Source: Burkholderia plantarii
GTDB taxonomy: Bacteria; Pseudomonadota; Gammaproteobacteria; Burkholderiales; Burkholderiaceae
Assembly: GCF_001411805.1 (NCBI RefSeq)
Contig: NZ_CP007212.1
Span: 1 to 64,000 of the forward strand
DNA: 64,000 nt
Direction of reading: 5' to 3'
The notes beneath the pieces were generated by a model. It ran no database searches. It worked only from the letters and a program-made list of their open reading frames with translations, and had not been told where the DNA came from. The position numbers and the translations under genes were made by a program. This document shows positions 30,375-39,644 of this stretch, piece after piece; position 1 is the stretch's first letter; every line of letters begins with the position of its first letter.

Positions 30375-31517
30375 TTATAGCTGATCGGCAACCCGGACGA
30401 TACGCGTGGTATGCGTGGTCGGATCACGATACACGAGCGACGTGCGGTCGATTTCCGCGCGCCCGTGCTGGATATGGCCGTGGACGATGAAATAGCTGGT
30501 CGTCACGTCGATCTGGGTCGGATCGAGCATCACGTTCGGCACGCCGGTGGCCTGCATCGCGAGCTGCGCGTCGCCGACGTTGCGGAAGAACGCCGTGTCG
30601 CGATGCGCGACGATGGTCTGCGCCGACGACACCGACAGGCCGGGCATCAGCGCCGCGATCACCTCGGGGCGCGCGGTGTTGAGGTTGACCGGCGTGACGG
30701 TGGGCAGCACGGTCGCGAACGGGCGCAGCGTCTCGATGATCTCGGGCGTCACGCCGTTCACGTCGAGCAGCGAATCGAGGCTGCTCGGCACCAGCGGCGC
30801 GGCGCCCGCGCTCGCGTCGGTGTCGTTGCCGTCGTCGAAGCCGGGGTCGCCACGGCCGGTGTTGCCGCCGCCGTCGCCCTGCGGGATCGGCACGCTGCCG
30901 GAGCCGGGCACGGTGGCGGTCTGGAAGCGGGTGGCCGAGTTGCGCAGGCCGGCGCGGATCTGCCGCGCGATGCGCAGCGCGAGCTGCGAGTCGATGCCGA
31001 GCGACACCAGCAGCCGCTTGAAGGTGGCGACCTGGCTGGCGCTGATCTGCAGCACGCCCGGCGCCGGCGTCGACACCAGGTTGCGCAGGTTGTACTTGGC
31101 CTGCGCGTCCTCGATGTCGCCCGACAGGTAGGTGTCGTCGTCGCCCGAGGTGTCGGTCACGCCGATCCGGCCGAGGAAGTCGGACAGTTTCGTCTTCGCG
31201 ATCGGCACCGCCCAGATGCCGCCGAGATAGGTGATGCCGGGCGCCGTGTCGCCCTCGGAGCGCAGGATCATGCGGGTCCAGTCGAGCGCGCCGCGCGCGA
31301 TCCACTGCGCCTGCATCAGCAGCCGCTGGTTCTCGATGCGGCGGATCTGGATCTGCTGGCGCCAGAGCATGCCCGACACCAGGATCGCCGTCAGCGCCAC
31401 CACCAGCAGCGCGCTGATGATCGCCACGCCGTGCTGGCGCGCCGGCGCTGGCTGCACGCGCGGGCCGCGGCCGGTGTGACGCGTAACACGGAAGGAGGGG
31501 AGCGCGCGCATCGTCAT
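30375..31517 (-). CDS. gspK: Type II secretion minor pseudopilin GspK
   Basis: GspK caps the pseudopilus tip with GspI and GspJ. The 380-aa protein has the prepilin-like N-terminus: RQHGVAIISALLVVALTAILVSGML, where position +5 lacks the usual Glu, as is normal for GspK. The large globular domain has a central insert rich in Gly/Asp (GDGGGNTGRGDPGFDDGNDTD) and the helix-hairpin-helix-like segment NLNTARPEVIAALMPGLS. The ATG at 31517 overlaps the gspJ stop. Confidence 0.94.
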   Translation of the reverse strand: MTMRALPSFRVTRHTGRGPRVQPAPARQHGVAIISALLVVALTAILVSGMLWRQQIQIRRIENQRLLMQAQWIARGALDWTRMILRSEGDTAPGITYLGGIWAVPIAKTKLSDFLGRIGVTDTSGDDDTYLSGDIEDAQAKYNLRNLVSTPAPGVLQISASQVATFKRLLVSLGIDSQLALRIARQIRAGLRNSATRFQTATVPGSGSVPIPQGDGGGNTGRGDPGFDDGNDTDASAGAAPLVPSSLDSLLDVNGVTPEIIETLRPFATVLPTVTPVNLNTARPEVIAALMPGLSVSSAQTIVAHRDTAFFRNVGDAQLAMQATGVPNVMLDPTQIDVTTSYFIVHGHIQHGRAEIDRTSLVYRDPTTHTTRIVRVADQL

Positions 31518-32191
31518 TCCCCGACCATGAATATGCGCTTGACCGGCACGCGCAGCGAGGTCGCGCCGATGCCGACCTCGAGGCCCGTCACCGAGCGCTC
31601 GGGCGGCGCGCTGCCCACCACCGGCTGCTTGAGCGCCTGGTTGTGCCTGGCGAGCGCGTCGTCGGCGGTGGGCATGTTGATGGTCCAGCCGATCTTCGGC
31701 ACGTAGACGCGCGCGGTGATCAGGCCCACCCCGCGCATCAGCGGCACGGCGTTCCAGCCGTCGACGCTGCTGTCGCCGAGCGTGCTGCGCAGCACGCGGA
31801 CGTCGGAGATCAGCGGCGAGGCGTAGCGCACCACGCGGCCGCCGGCTATCAGATAGCGCACCACCTGGATGCGCGGCGGGCCGCCCGGCGTGTCGAAGCC
31901 GCGCACGATCTGCAGCGTGTTGCCGACCACCCGCACGGGCGGCTGGCCGGCCTCGTCGTCGGTCACGGCGCGGCGCGCGTCGATGCGCATCTGGTCGAAC
32001 ATCTGCGCGAAGGTGCGCTCGTCCTCCATCACGGCGGCCACCCGGTCGCGGCCGCGGATCACCTGGTCGAGCCCGCGCCACGACAGCAGCGCGAGCACGG
32101 CGAGGATCGTGATCGCGATCAGCATCTCGATCAGCGTGAAGCCGCGATCGGCGCGCGCGGCGCGGCGCTCAGAGCGAGCGGTTGGTTTCAT
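31514..32191 (-). CDS. gspJ: Type II secretion minor pseudopilin GspJ
   Basis: The 225-aa protein has the prepilin cleavage motif RGFTLIEMLIAITILAVLALL near residues 16-36 with the +5 Glu, and the GspJ body (RGLDQVIRGRDRVAAVMEDERTF). It forms part of the pseudopilus tip. It overlaps the 3' end of gspI by 23 bp, which implies tight coupling. Confidence 0.95.
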   Translation of the reverse strand: MKPTARSERRAARADRGFTLIEMLIAITILAVLALLSWRGLDQVIRGRDRVAAVMEDERTFAQMFDQMRIDARRAVTDDEAGQPPVRVVGNTLQIVRGFDTPGGPPRIQVVRYLIAGGRVVRYASPLISDVRVLRSTLGDSSVDGWNAVPLMRGVGLITARVYVPKIGWTINMPTADDALARHNQALKQPVVGSAPPERSVTGLEVGIGATSLRVPVKRIFMVGE

Positions 32192-32582
32192 TCGCGACCA
32201 CCGTGACCATCTGGGCGAGCACGCTGGCTTCGCCCGTCTTGCGCACCGCCACCTCGACGCGGCGGAATGTCGGATTCGGCGTGCTGCTGACGCGCTCGGT
32301 GCAGGTCAGCGCGACGTTGCCCTGCGAGCAGTCGAACTGCTGCTCGCCGATGTCGGGCCACGCATGCGCGAGCCGCAGCTGGCCGAGCGCGTTGTCGGCG
32401 CTCCAGCTCGCGAGCAGGCGGTCGTTGAGCGCGCCCGAGTTGCTGGCGAGCGTGCCGACCGCGCGGATCGAGGCGGCCAGCGCAACCGCGATGATCGCCA
32501 GCGCGATCAGCACCTCGATCATCGTGAAGCCATGCGCGGCGGCCCGGGGGGCACGGCGCGCGAAGGTGAGCGGCGCGGCCAT
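32169..32582 (-). CDS. gspI: Type II secretion minor pseudopilin GspI
   Basis: The 137-aa protein has the prepilin motif HGFTMIEVLIALAIIAVALAA, with the +5 Glu, and the GspI body ending in VVANETNRSL. Two Cys residues (in FDCSQG and LTCTER) could form a disulfide. It starts 2 bp after gspH ends. Confidence 0.95.
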   Translation of the reverse strand: MAAPLTFARRAPRAAAHGFTMIEVLIALAIIAVALAASIRAVGTLASNSGALNDRLLASWSADNALGQLRLAHAWPDIGEQQFDCSQGNVALTCTERVSSTPNPTFRRVEVAVRKTGEASVLAQMVTVVANETNRSL

Positions 32583-32584
32583 CG

Positions 32585-33076
32585 TCAGCGCACCTCGTAG
32601 CGGCCGTTGCCGGTGCCGACGATCGTCGCGCTGCCGATCTCGGAATAGAGCGTGATGCGCACCGGCACGTCGACCGGTTCGGTGCCGAATATGACCCGCT
32701 TCACCGGCGTGTCGGAACCGGGGTAGTCGATCGACGCGCCGGTCACGCCGCCGTCCCAGTGGCGCGGGCGATAGAGATCGTCGCGCAGCGTGCGCCAGCC
32801 GTCCTCGTCGCGGATGTCGAAACGGAAGCCCTGGTCGGTCGGCTGCCAGGCGATCGGCCGCGCGCGCACCTGCGCCTCGTCGCCGGCGCTCTCGAGCAGC
32901 AGCGCCACGCGCTGCGCCTCTTCACGCAGGTCGGTGCGCGGGTTGCGGTGCATCGTCAGGGTGGCGGCCGAAACGAGGATCCCCGCGATCACGAGCACCA
33001 CCAGCATCTCGAGCAGCGTGAAGCCGCGCATCCGCGAGGGCGGATGACGCGGCGCGGTGGTGCCGGGAGTTCGCAT
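32585..33076 (-). CDS. gspH: Type II secretion minor pseudopilin GspH
   Basis: The 163-aa protein has the prepilin motif RGFTLLEMLVVLVIAGILVSA, with the +5 Glu, after a 16-residue leader, and a body typical of GspH (REEAQRVALLLESAGDEAQVRARPIAWQ). It lies 46 bp after gspG. Confidence 0.94.
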   Translation of the reverse strand: MRTPGTTAPRHPPSRMRGFTLLEMLVVLVIAGILVSAATLTMHRNPRTDLREEAQRVALLLESAGDEAQVRARPIAWQPTDQGFRFDIRDEDGWRTLRDDLYRPRHWDGGVTGASIDYPGSDTPVKRVIFGTEPVDVPVRITLYSEIGSATIVGTGNGRYEVR

Positions 33077-33122
33077 GACGGACGTGAGGCGCGCGGGCGA
33101 TCGGAGGCGGCGGGGCGAACGC

Positions 33123-33575
33123 CTATTGCCAGGAGCCGATGTCGGCGTCGTTGTTCTCGCCGCCTTCCTTCGCGTCGGCGCCGTAGCTGAACACGTCGAT
33201 CTCGCCGTGTACGCCCGGGTTCAGATACTTGTACGGGTTGCCCCACGGATCGTTCGGCAGGCGCTCGAGATAGCCGCCGTCCTTCCAGTTGTTCGGCACC
33301 GGGTCCACCGTGGGCTTCGCGATCAGCGCCTGCAGGCCCTGCTCCTGGGTCGGGTAGCGGCCGTTGTCGAGGCGGTACAGCTTCAGCGCCTGCATCACGG
33401 TGCCGATGTCCTGCTTGGCCGCGACGCGGCGCGCTTCATCGGGACGGCTCATGATCTTCGGCACGATCAGCGCCGCGAGGATGCCGAGAATCGCGATCAC
33501 GACCATGATTTCGATCAGCGTGAAACCGCGTTGGCGGCGCGCGACCGGCGTGCGTCGATTGATCCACGTTTGCAT
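33123..33575 (-). CDS. gspG: Type II secretion major pseudopilin GspG
   Basis: GspG forms the pseudopilus shaft. The 150-aa protein has the prepilin cleavage site [21 protein letters not shown] with the +5 Glu, then the family signature [20 protein letters not shown], and ends in the calcium-site region [13 protein letters not shown]...[23 protein letters not shown]. The ATG at 33575 follows GAGAGG. It is the first gene of the gspG-to-gspN run and is divergent from gspC across 149 bp. Confidence 0.97.
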   Translation of the reverse strand: MQTWINRRTPVARRQRGFTLIEIMVVIAILGILAALIVPKIMSRPDEARRVAAKQDIGTVMQALKLYRLDNGRYPTQEQGLQALIAKPTVDPVPNNWKDGGYLERLPNDPWGNPYKYLNPGVHGEIDVFSYGADAKEGGENNDADIGSWQ

Positions 33576-33724
33576 GAGTGAAACCTCTCTTTCAAAAACC
33601 ATCGATAACGTTGACGAGGCCCGGCGGACACGCTGGCCCGCCCGGCGAAGCCGCATTGTAAGACGGGCCTCGCCAAGGGCATTCACTCAACGCAAATTTC
33701 ATAATCATCCGTACAATAGCCCGC

Positions 33725-34135
33725 ATGAACGCGCTCTCGATCCGGATCCTTTCCCTTGCCCTCTTCGCGGCCTTGTGCGCGACGGCCACCTACTGGGCCA
33801 TCACGCTGTCCGCGCATCAGGCCCCGCTACCGGCCGCCGCCGTGCGCGCACCGCTGCGCACCGAGGACGCCGCCGCGCTGTTCGGCGGACAGCTCACGCA
33901 CAACCCGGTGGAGGACGTCCACCTGTTCGGCATCCTCGCGCTGCGCCAGGGCGCCGCCGCGATCGTCGGCGTCGGTGGCAATCCCACCCGCACCATCACG
34001 ATCGGCGACTCAATCGCGCAGGGCACGAAGCTCGCCGAGGTCCGCGCCCGCTCGATCATCATCGACCGCAACGGCGCGCATACCGAAATCTTCCTTCCCG
34101 CCAACACGCCCGGCCCCGCGATCTACGTTCGCTGA
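33725..34135 (+). CDS. gspC: Type II secretion system protein GspC, short form, inverted in the cluster
   Basis: GspC links the inner-membrane platform to the GspD secretin. The 136-aa protein has one N-terminal membrane helix (IRILSLALFAALCATATYWAI) and the homology-region domain (DAAALFGG...VEDVHLFGILALRQGAAAIVG, ITIGDSIAQGTKLAEVRARSIIIDRNGAHTEIFLP). It ends without the PDZ or coiled-coil domain found in longer GspC proteins. It is transcribed opposite to all other gsp genes, between gspF and gspG. TACAAT at 33712-33717 sits just before the start codon and, if used as a -10, implies a nearly leaderless mRNA. Confidence 0.9.
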   Translation: MNALSIRILSLALFAALCATATYWAITLSAHQAPLPAAAVRAPLRTEDAAALFGGQLTHNPVEDVHLFGILALRQGAAAIVGVGGNPTRTITIGDSIAQGTKLAEVRARSIIIDRNGAHTEIFLPANTPGPAIYVR

Positions 34136-34171
34136 ACCGGGTCGCGCCGCGTACCTCGCGTTGCCGTTGCC

Positions 34172-34195
34172 ACGGGCCGCCTTCGGGCGGCCCGT
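34172..34195. terminator. Perfect 10-bp hairpin with TTCG loop between gspC and gspF
   Basis: ACGGGCCGCC (34172-34181), TTCG, GGCGGCCCGT (34186-34195). It lies between the converging ends of gspC and gspF and could stop transcription from both sides, although neither side has a long T run. Confidence 0.55.
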
Positions 34196-34212
34196 TCGCA
34201 TCGGGCGCCGAC

Positions 34213-35430
34213 CTACTGCACCATGTTGTTCAGCTCGATGATCGGCAGCATCACCGCCAGCACGATCACCAGCACGATGCCGCCCATCGCGAGGATCAAC
34301 AGCGGTTCGAGCAGGCTCGTCATGAACATCGTGCGCCGCTCCAGCTCGCGCGCCTCGCCCTCGGCGGCGCGGTCGAGCATGGTGGTCACGTCGCCGGTGG
34401 CCTCGCCCGAACGGATCAGGTGGACCAGCACGGGCGGGAACGACTTGACGTGATTGAGCGCGCGCGACAGCGAGGTGCCTTCGCGCACGCGCACGATCGC
34501 ATCGTCGATGTTGACGCTCATGGCGCGGTTCGACAGCGTCTCGCCGGCCGCCTGCAGCGCGCGCAGGATCGGCACGCCGGCCGCGGTCAGGATCGCCAGC
34601 GTGCTGGCGAAGCGCACCGTGTTGTAGCCGCGCACCAGCTTGCCGGCGAGCGGCGCGCCGAGCAGCCAGCGGTCGAACGCGAGCCGCGGGCCGGGGCGCG
34701 ACAGCGTCGCCTTGACGAGCCAGGCGCCGAGCGCCACGCCCAGCAGGATCGCCCACCACCAGTGCCGCACGAACGCCGACAGCGCCATCATCACGATGGT
34801 CAGGAACGGCAGCTGTTGCTTGGTGCTCGCGAACACGTTGACGACCTGCGGCACCACGTAGCTGAGCAGGAACGTGACGATGCCGAGCGCGATCAGCGTG
34901 ACGATGCCGGGGTAGGTGAACGCCAGCACGATCTTCTGCTTCAGCGCGTTGCGCTGCTCGATGTAGTCGGCCAGGCGTGACAGCACGATGCCGAGCTTGC
35001 CGGTGTGCTCGCCCGCGGCCACCAGCGCCCGATAGATCTCGGGGAAGTCGCGCGGATGTTCGGCCAGCGCGCTCGCCAGCGAATGGCCGCCGAGCACCTC
35101 GGCACGGATCGCCGCCATCAGTTCGCGGATGTAGTCGCGCTCGGATTGCTCGGTCAGCACCGCGAGCGCCTCGCCGAGCGGCAGCCCGGCCGTCAGCAGG
35201 CTCGCCAGCTGGCGCGTGAGGATCGCCTGCTCGCGCTGCGAGAGCTTGCGGCCGATCGACAGGCGCTGCTTGCGCTCGCCGCGCGAACGGTGCGCGGCCG
35301 GCTCGACGACGAGCGGCGTGAGCCCCTGGCCGCGCAGCTGGCCACGCGCGGCGCGCGCGCTGTCGGCCTCGATCACGCCTTTCTGGGCGCGGCCGCCTGC
35401 GTCGATCGCTTCGAAACGGAATGCCGGCAT
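34213..35430 (-). CDS. gspF: Type II secretion inner-membrane platform protein GspF
   Basis: GspF is the multi-pass platform protein that couples to the ATPase. The 405-aa protein has the two repeated GspF domains (LTRQLASLLTAGLPLGEALAVL; then FASTLAILTAAGVPILRALQAAGETLSN) and about three membrane helices, ending in PLLILAMGGIVLVIVLAVMLPIIELNNMVQ. Length is normal. It follows gspE by 4 bp. Confidence 0.97.
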   Translation of the reverse strand: MPAFRFEAIDAGGRAQKGVIEADSARAARGQLRGQGLTPLVVEPAAHRSRGERKQRLSIGRKLSQREQAILTRQLASLLTAGLPLGEALAVLTEQSERDYIRELMAAIRAEVLGGHSLASALAEHPRDFPEIYRALVAAGEHTGKLGIVLSRLADYIEQRNALKQKIVLAFTYPGIVTLIALGIVTFLLSYVVPQVVNVFASTKQQLPFLTIVMMALSAFVRHWWWAILLGVALGAWLVKATLSRPGPRLAFDRWLLGAPLAGKLVRGYNTVRFASTLAILTAAGVPILRALQAAGETLSNRAMSVNIDDAIVRVREGTSLSRALNHVKSFPPVLVHLIRSGEATGDVTTMLDRAAEGEARELERRTMFMTSLLEPLLILAMGGIVLVIVLAVMLPIIELNNMVQ

Positions 35431-35434
35431 CGCG

Positions 35435-36919
35435 CTATGCGCCTCCTGTCACACGCAGCACTTCCTCGAGCGAGGTGTTGCCGGCCGCGAGCCAGCGCTC
35501 GGCGTCGTCGCGCAGCGTGCGCATGCCGTTCGCGCGGCCCGCGCGCAGGATTTCCGAGTCGGGCGCGTTGTTGTGGATCTGCGTGCGGATCGCGTCGTCC
35601 ACCACCAGCAGTTCGTACACGCCGCGCCGGCCCGTGTAGCCGGAATGGCCGCACTTCTCGCAGCCGACCGGGTGGTAGATGGTGCGTCCTTCTTCCTCGC
35701 GCGGCGCCTTGCAGGCGGGGCACAGCTGGCGCACCAGCCGCTGCGCGAGCACGCCGAGCAGCGACGAGGCGAGCAGGTACGGCTCCACGCCCATGTCGGT
35801 CAGGCGCGTGACGGCCGAGGCCGCGTCGTTCGTATGCAGCGTGGCCAGCACCAGGTGGCCCGTCAGCGACGCCTGCACGGCGATCTGCGCGGTCTCGAGA
35901 TCGCGGATTTCGCCGATCATGATCACGTCCGGATCCTGGCGCAGGATCGAGCGCAGCGCGCGCGCAAAGCTCATGCCGATCTTCTCGTTGACCTGGGTCT
36001 GGCCGATGCCGGACAGGTCGTACTCGATCGGATCCTCGACCGTCATGATGTTGGTGGTCGCGGTCTCGAGCCGCGACATCGAGGCGTACAGCGTGGTGGT
36101 CTTGCCCGAACCGGTCGGCCCGGTCACCAGCACGATGCCGTGCGGGCGCGCGATCAGCTTGTCGAACTGCACCAGCGTGTCGCGCCCCATGCCGAGCGCC
36201 TCGAGGTTCAGGCGCTGCGCGTCCTTTTCCAGCAGACGCAGCACCGCGCGCTCGCCGTGCCCGGTCGGCAGCGTCGAGACGCGCACGTCCACCGGCCGGC
36301 CGCCGACGCGCAGCGTGATGCGGCCGTCCTGCGGCAGGCGCTTTTCGGCGATGTCGAGCTGCGCCATGATCTTGATCCGCGAGATCAGCGCGCCGTGCAG
36401 CGCCTTCTTCGGGCGCACCACGTCGCGCAGCGTGCCGTCCACGCGAAACCGCACCACCGAGGCGTTCTCGAACGGCTCGATGTGGATGTCCGAGGCCTGC
36501 TCGCGCGCGGCCTGCGTGAGCAGCGCGTTGATCATGCGGATGATCGGCGCGTCGTCCTCCGATTCGAGCAGGTCCTCGACCTCGGGGATGTCCTGCATCA
36601 GCCGCGACAGGTCCACTTCGCCCTCGACCTCGCCGACCACCTGCGCGGCGCTGCCGTCCTGGCGCGCATAGGCGGTGTTGATGGCCTGCGCCAGTTCGTC
36701 GGCGGGCAGCCGGCGCGCCGTCAGTGCGCCGAAATTGCGCGCCACCTCGGCAAGCGCCGCGTCGGTGGTGCGCTCGCTGATCCAGACTTCGAGCGCGTCG
36801 CCTTCCTGCTGCGCAATCAGGATCTGGCCGGCCCGCGCGAAGCCATACGGCAGCAGCCGTGCGGCCACCGCGGACGGTGCCGCCGGCTCGCCCGGCGCGG
36901 CGCTGGCGAGCTCGCTCAC
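35435..36919 (-). CDS. gspE: Type II secretion ATPase GspE
   Basis: GspE is the hexameric cytoplasmic ATPase that drives pseudopilus assembly. The 494-aa protein has Walker A GPTGSGKTTT (267-276), an Asp box (TTNIMTVEDPIEY), Walker B (DPDVIMIGEIRD), a His box (GHLVLATLHTND) and a four-Cys zinc region (CPAC...CEKCG). The start is a GTG at 36919 overlapping the gspD stop as GTGA, so translation is coupled. Confidence 0.97.
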   Translation of the reverse strand: MSELASAAPGEPAAPSAVAARLLPYGFARAGQILIAQQEGDALEVWISERTTDAALAEVARNFGALTARRLPADELAQAINTAYARQDGSAAQVVGEVEGEVDLSRLMQDIPEVEDLLESEDDAPIIRMINALLTQAAREQASDIHIEPFENASVVRFRVDGTLRDVVRPKKALHGALISRIKIMAQLDIAEKRLPQDGRITLRVGGRPVDVRVSTLPTGHGERAVLRLLEKDAQRLNLEALGMGRDTLVQFDKLIARPHGIVLVTGPTGSGKTTTLYASMSRLETATTNIMTVEDPIEYDLSGIGQTQVNEKIGMSFARALRSILRQDPDVIMIGEIRDLETAQIAVQASLTGHLVLATLHTNDAASAVTRLTDMGVEPYLLASSLLGVLAQRLVRQLCPACKAPREEEGRTIYHPVGCEKCGHSGYTGRRGVYELLVVDDAIRTQIHNNAPDSEILRAGRANGMRTLRDDAERWLAAGNTSLEEVLRVTGGA

Positions 36920-39264
36920 GGTTGCGCTCCCGGCGACGTGATGCCCGGCGTGGGCACCGGCGTCGTCACGGCCGGCGACGGAGTCGGAGTCGGCGCGACC
37001 ACCGCGGGCGCCGGCACGGTGCCGGCCGGGGCGTTGGCCGGCGACGGCGGATAGCCGGGCGTGCGCGTCATGCGCGTCAGGTCGAACAGGTTCGCGGCCG
37101 GCGCGACACCCTCGCTCGGGCCGAGCGGCATCGGCGGCGCGACCGGATCGTCCTTGTCGCGGATCAGGTTGTTGTCGGAGCGGTACGCGCCCTGCACGCC
37201 CTGGATGTAGTCGTAGCGATTTTCCGTGACGGCCTGCGTGGTGGCGTGGTCGGTCAGGATCACCGGACGCAGGAACACCATCAGGTTGGTCTTCTGGCGC
37301 TGCTTGCCTTCCGAGCGGAACAGCTGGCCGATCCACGGGATGTCGCCGAGCAGCGGCACCTTGTTGTTGCCGATCTGGTAGTTGTCCTGCATCAGGCCGC
37401 CGAGCACGATGATCTCGCCGTTGTCGCAAAGCACGGTCGACTGGATCGAGCGCTTGCTGAAGGTCGGCACACCGACCGTGGTCGACGACGTGGTGGTCGG
37501 CACCACGGCCGAATCCTCGGTGTAGATCTGCAGCTTGAGGATCCCGCCTTCGGTGATCTGCGGCTTGACGTGCAGCGTGAGGCCCACGTCCTGGCGGTCG
37601 AAGGTATTGAACGCGTTGCTCGAGGTGCCGCTCGTCAGGTTCGAGTACGAACCGGTGGCGATCGGCACGTTCTGGCCGACCACGATCTTCGCCTCCTCGT
37701 TGTCGAGCGTGACGAGATTCGGCGTGGACAGCACGTTCGCGTCGCTGGAGCCCGAGAACGCCTGCAGCAGGGCGCCCAGGCCGGTGATGCCGAACATGTT
37801 CTTGAGCCAGCCGATGTTGAGGCCCGGCGTCAGCGAGGCGGCGGCCGCGGCCCCGCCGTTGACGCCGCCGGCCGAGCCGGTGGCCGCCGCGGCCGTCAGC
37901 CCGGTGATGGTGTTGCCGAGACCGGAGACGTTGGTGCCGAGCGAGCTGCCCGCGTAGAGCGCGTTGTTGGCGACCTGCCACTGGATGCCGAGATTCGCCG
38001 AGGTGGTCGAATTCAGTTCGACGATCAGCGCCTCGATGTAGACCTGCGCGCGCCGTTCGTCGAGCTGGTCGACCACCGCGCGCAGGTTCCGGTAGACCGG
38101 GTCCGAGGCAGTGATGATCAGCGAGTTGGTGGCCGCGTCGGCCTGGATCATGCCGCCGGCCTGGTTGTCGTCGCTCTTGTCCTTGTCGCTGCTGAGGAAG
38201 CCGTCGTTCTTGCCGCCGCTACCGCCGCCGTAGCCGGTGCTCGACCCCGAGCCCGACGACGACAGCGACGACGAACCCGACGGCAGCGGCGCGGTGCCGG
38301 ACGTGCCGGTCGAGAAGCTGCTGCCGCTCGAATTGCCCTGGTTGAACGAGTTGGCGTCGTTCGAGGAGGCCGAGCTGCCGCCGCTGTCGCCCTTGCCCAT
38401 CATGCCGCGCAGCGTCTTCGCGAGCTTCACCGCGTCGGCGTTGCGCAGCCGGATCACGTGCATGTTGCCGGGCGTGGCGCTCGGCGCGTCGAGCTGCGCG
38501 AGCAGGTGCCGCGCCGAGGCGAGGCGCGAGCCGTTCGAGGCGCGCAGCAGGATCGAGTTGGTGCGCGGGTCGGCGCTCACGTTGACCTTCAGCGTCGCGT
38601 CGGTGTTGCCGATCGCGCCCGGGTCGAGCAGCTTGCCGAGCTGGCTGGCGATGTCGATCGCGTTGGCGTTCCTGAGCGGCACCACCACCACCTGGGTGCC
38701 GGCCGCGTTGTCGATGCCGGCGATGATCTGCGCGATACGCCGCACGTTGTCGGCGTAATCGGTCACCACCAGCGTGTTGTTGGCCGGGTAGGCCGTCACG
38801 GTGTTGTTCGGCGAGATCAGCGGACGCAGCACCGGCAGCAGGTTGTTGGCCGATTCATTGTGCAGCTCGAACACCTGCGTGACGACCTGGTCGCCGTTGG
38901 CGCGCGGCGTGTTGCCGACGAAGGTCGGCACGCCCTGCAGCTTCGCGTCGGCCTCGGGCACCACCTTGAGGACGCCGTGATCCTGCAGCAGCGAGAAGCC
39001 CTGCATGCGCAGCGCCGACTGCAGGGTCTTGAGCGCCTGCTCCTCGGGCACCGAGTGCTCGGAGACGAGGTTCAGCTGGCCCTTCACGCGTGGATCGACA
39101 ATGATCGTCTTGCCCGTCGCGGCGCCGATCGCCCTCGCGACCTGGTCGATGTCGGCATTGACGAAGTTGAGCGTCACCTGGGCGTGCGCGGCCTGCGAGG
39201 CCACGATTCCGGCGACGACGAGCGCCTTGGCAGCGCGCCGCATAGCAAAACGAATGGTTGTCAT
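36916..39264 (-). CDS. gspD: Type II secretion outer-membrane secretin GspD
   Basis: GspD forms the outer-membrane secretion pore. The 782-aa protein has a signal peptide ending ASQAAHA, the N0 domain (VTLNFVNADIDQVARAIGAATGK), N1-N3 domains and the C-terminal secretin domain (VPLLGDIPWIGQLFRS, TNLMVFLRPVIL). A Ser/Gly-rich low-complexity insert lies within the N-domains (about residues 290-355). The C-terminus is Pro/Ala/Thr-rich. It is first in the gspD-E-F run; its promoter must be in the upstream 380-bp gap. Confidence 0.97.
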   Translation of the reverse strand: MTTIRFAMRRAAKALVVAGIVASQAAHAQVTLNFVNADIDQVARAIGAATGKTIIVDPRVKGQLNLVSEHSVPEEQALKTLQSALRMQGFSLLQDHGVLKVVPEADAKLQGVPTFVGNTPRANGDQVVTQVFELHNESANNLLPVLRPLISPNNTVTAYPANNTLVVTDYADNVRRIAQIIAGIDNAAGTQVVVVPLRNANAIDIASQLGKLLDPGAIGNTDATLKVNVSADPRTNSILLRASNGSRLASARHLLAQLDAPSATPGNMHVIRLRNADAVKLAKTLRGMMGKGDSGGSSASSNDANSFNQGNSSGSSFSTGTSGTAPLPSGSSSLSSSGSGSSTGYGGGSGGKNDGFLSSDKDKSDDNQAGGMIQADAATNSLIITASDPVYRNLRAVVDQLDERRAQVYIEALIVELNSTTSANLGIQWQVANNALYAGSSLGTNVSGLGNTITGLTAAAATGSAGGVNGGAAAAASLTPGLNIGWLKNMFGITGLGALLQAFSGSSDANVLSTPNLVTLDNEEAKIVVGQNVPIATGSYSNLTSGTSSNAFNTFDRQDVGLTLHVKPQITEGGILKLQIYTEDSAVVPTTTSSTTVGVPTFSKRSIQSTVLCDNGEIIVLGGLMQDNYQIGNNKVPLLGDIPWIGQLFRSEGKQRQKTNLMVFLRPVILTDHATTQAVTENRYDYIQGVQGAYRSDNNLIRDKDDPVAPPMPLGPSEGVAPAANLFDLTRMTRTPGYPPSPANAPAGTVPAPAVVAPTPTPSPAVTTPVPTPGITSPGAQP

Positions 39265-39644
39265 GAGGTGGGTGATCGATGCCGGGATGTGACCGTATCC
39301 GACGGTAGAGCGTGATTACACTGAGCAAAAAACGGACATTAGCAGCTTTTCGTGTCCGAAATATCACATTGGACCGAGAGCTTTCTCACTTTTTCGAGCC
39401 GCGTGCGCCATTCCCGAACCCGGCCGATGTCCACGACGTTTGATTCGGAAAGATTTTGCAAGAAATCGGAATAAAAAGTCAGAAAGCGCCGCCGTCCGGA
39501 GCGCCGCGCGCGCGCCCGCGGACGGTGGCGCAATGCAATGAGGCACCGGTATGATACGGGCGGCGCGCGGTCCCGGCGCAAAAACCGTGTGCGGGTTTTC
39601 CCACCCTGAATCACCGTCTTCTCCCGTCTTTGGATGGCTTCCTA
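39265..39644. other. 380-bp divergent gap upstream of gspD
   Basis: This region is somewhat AT-richer than average and holds the promoters of gspD (minus) and the transglycosylase gene (plus). A 91-codon minus-strand frame at 39339-39614 is not convincing as a gene. No clear paired -35/-10 hexamers were found. Confidence 0.4.

Noticed and set aside
39339-39614. 91-codon minus-strand frame upstream of gspD
   Set aside because: The C-terminal half looks protein-like, but the N-terminal half is Arg-rich, there is no ribosome site, and the region must hold two promoters.
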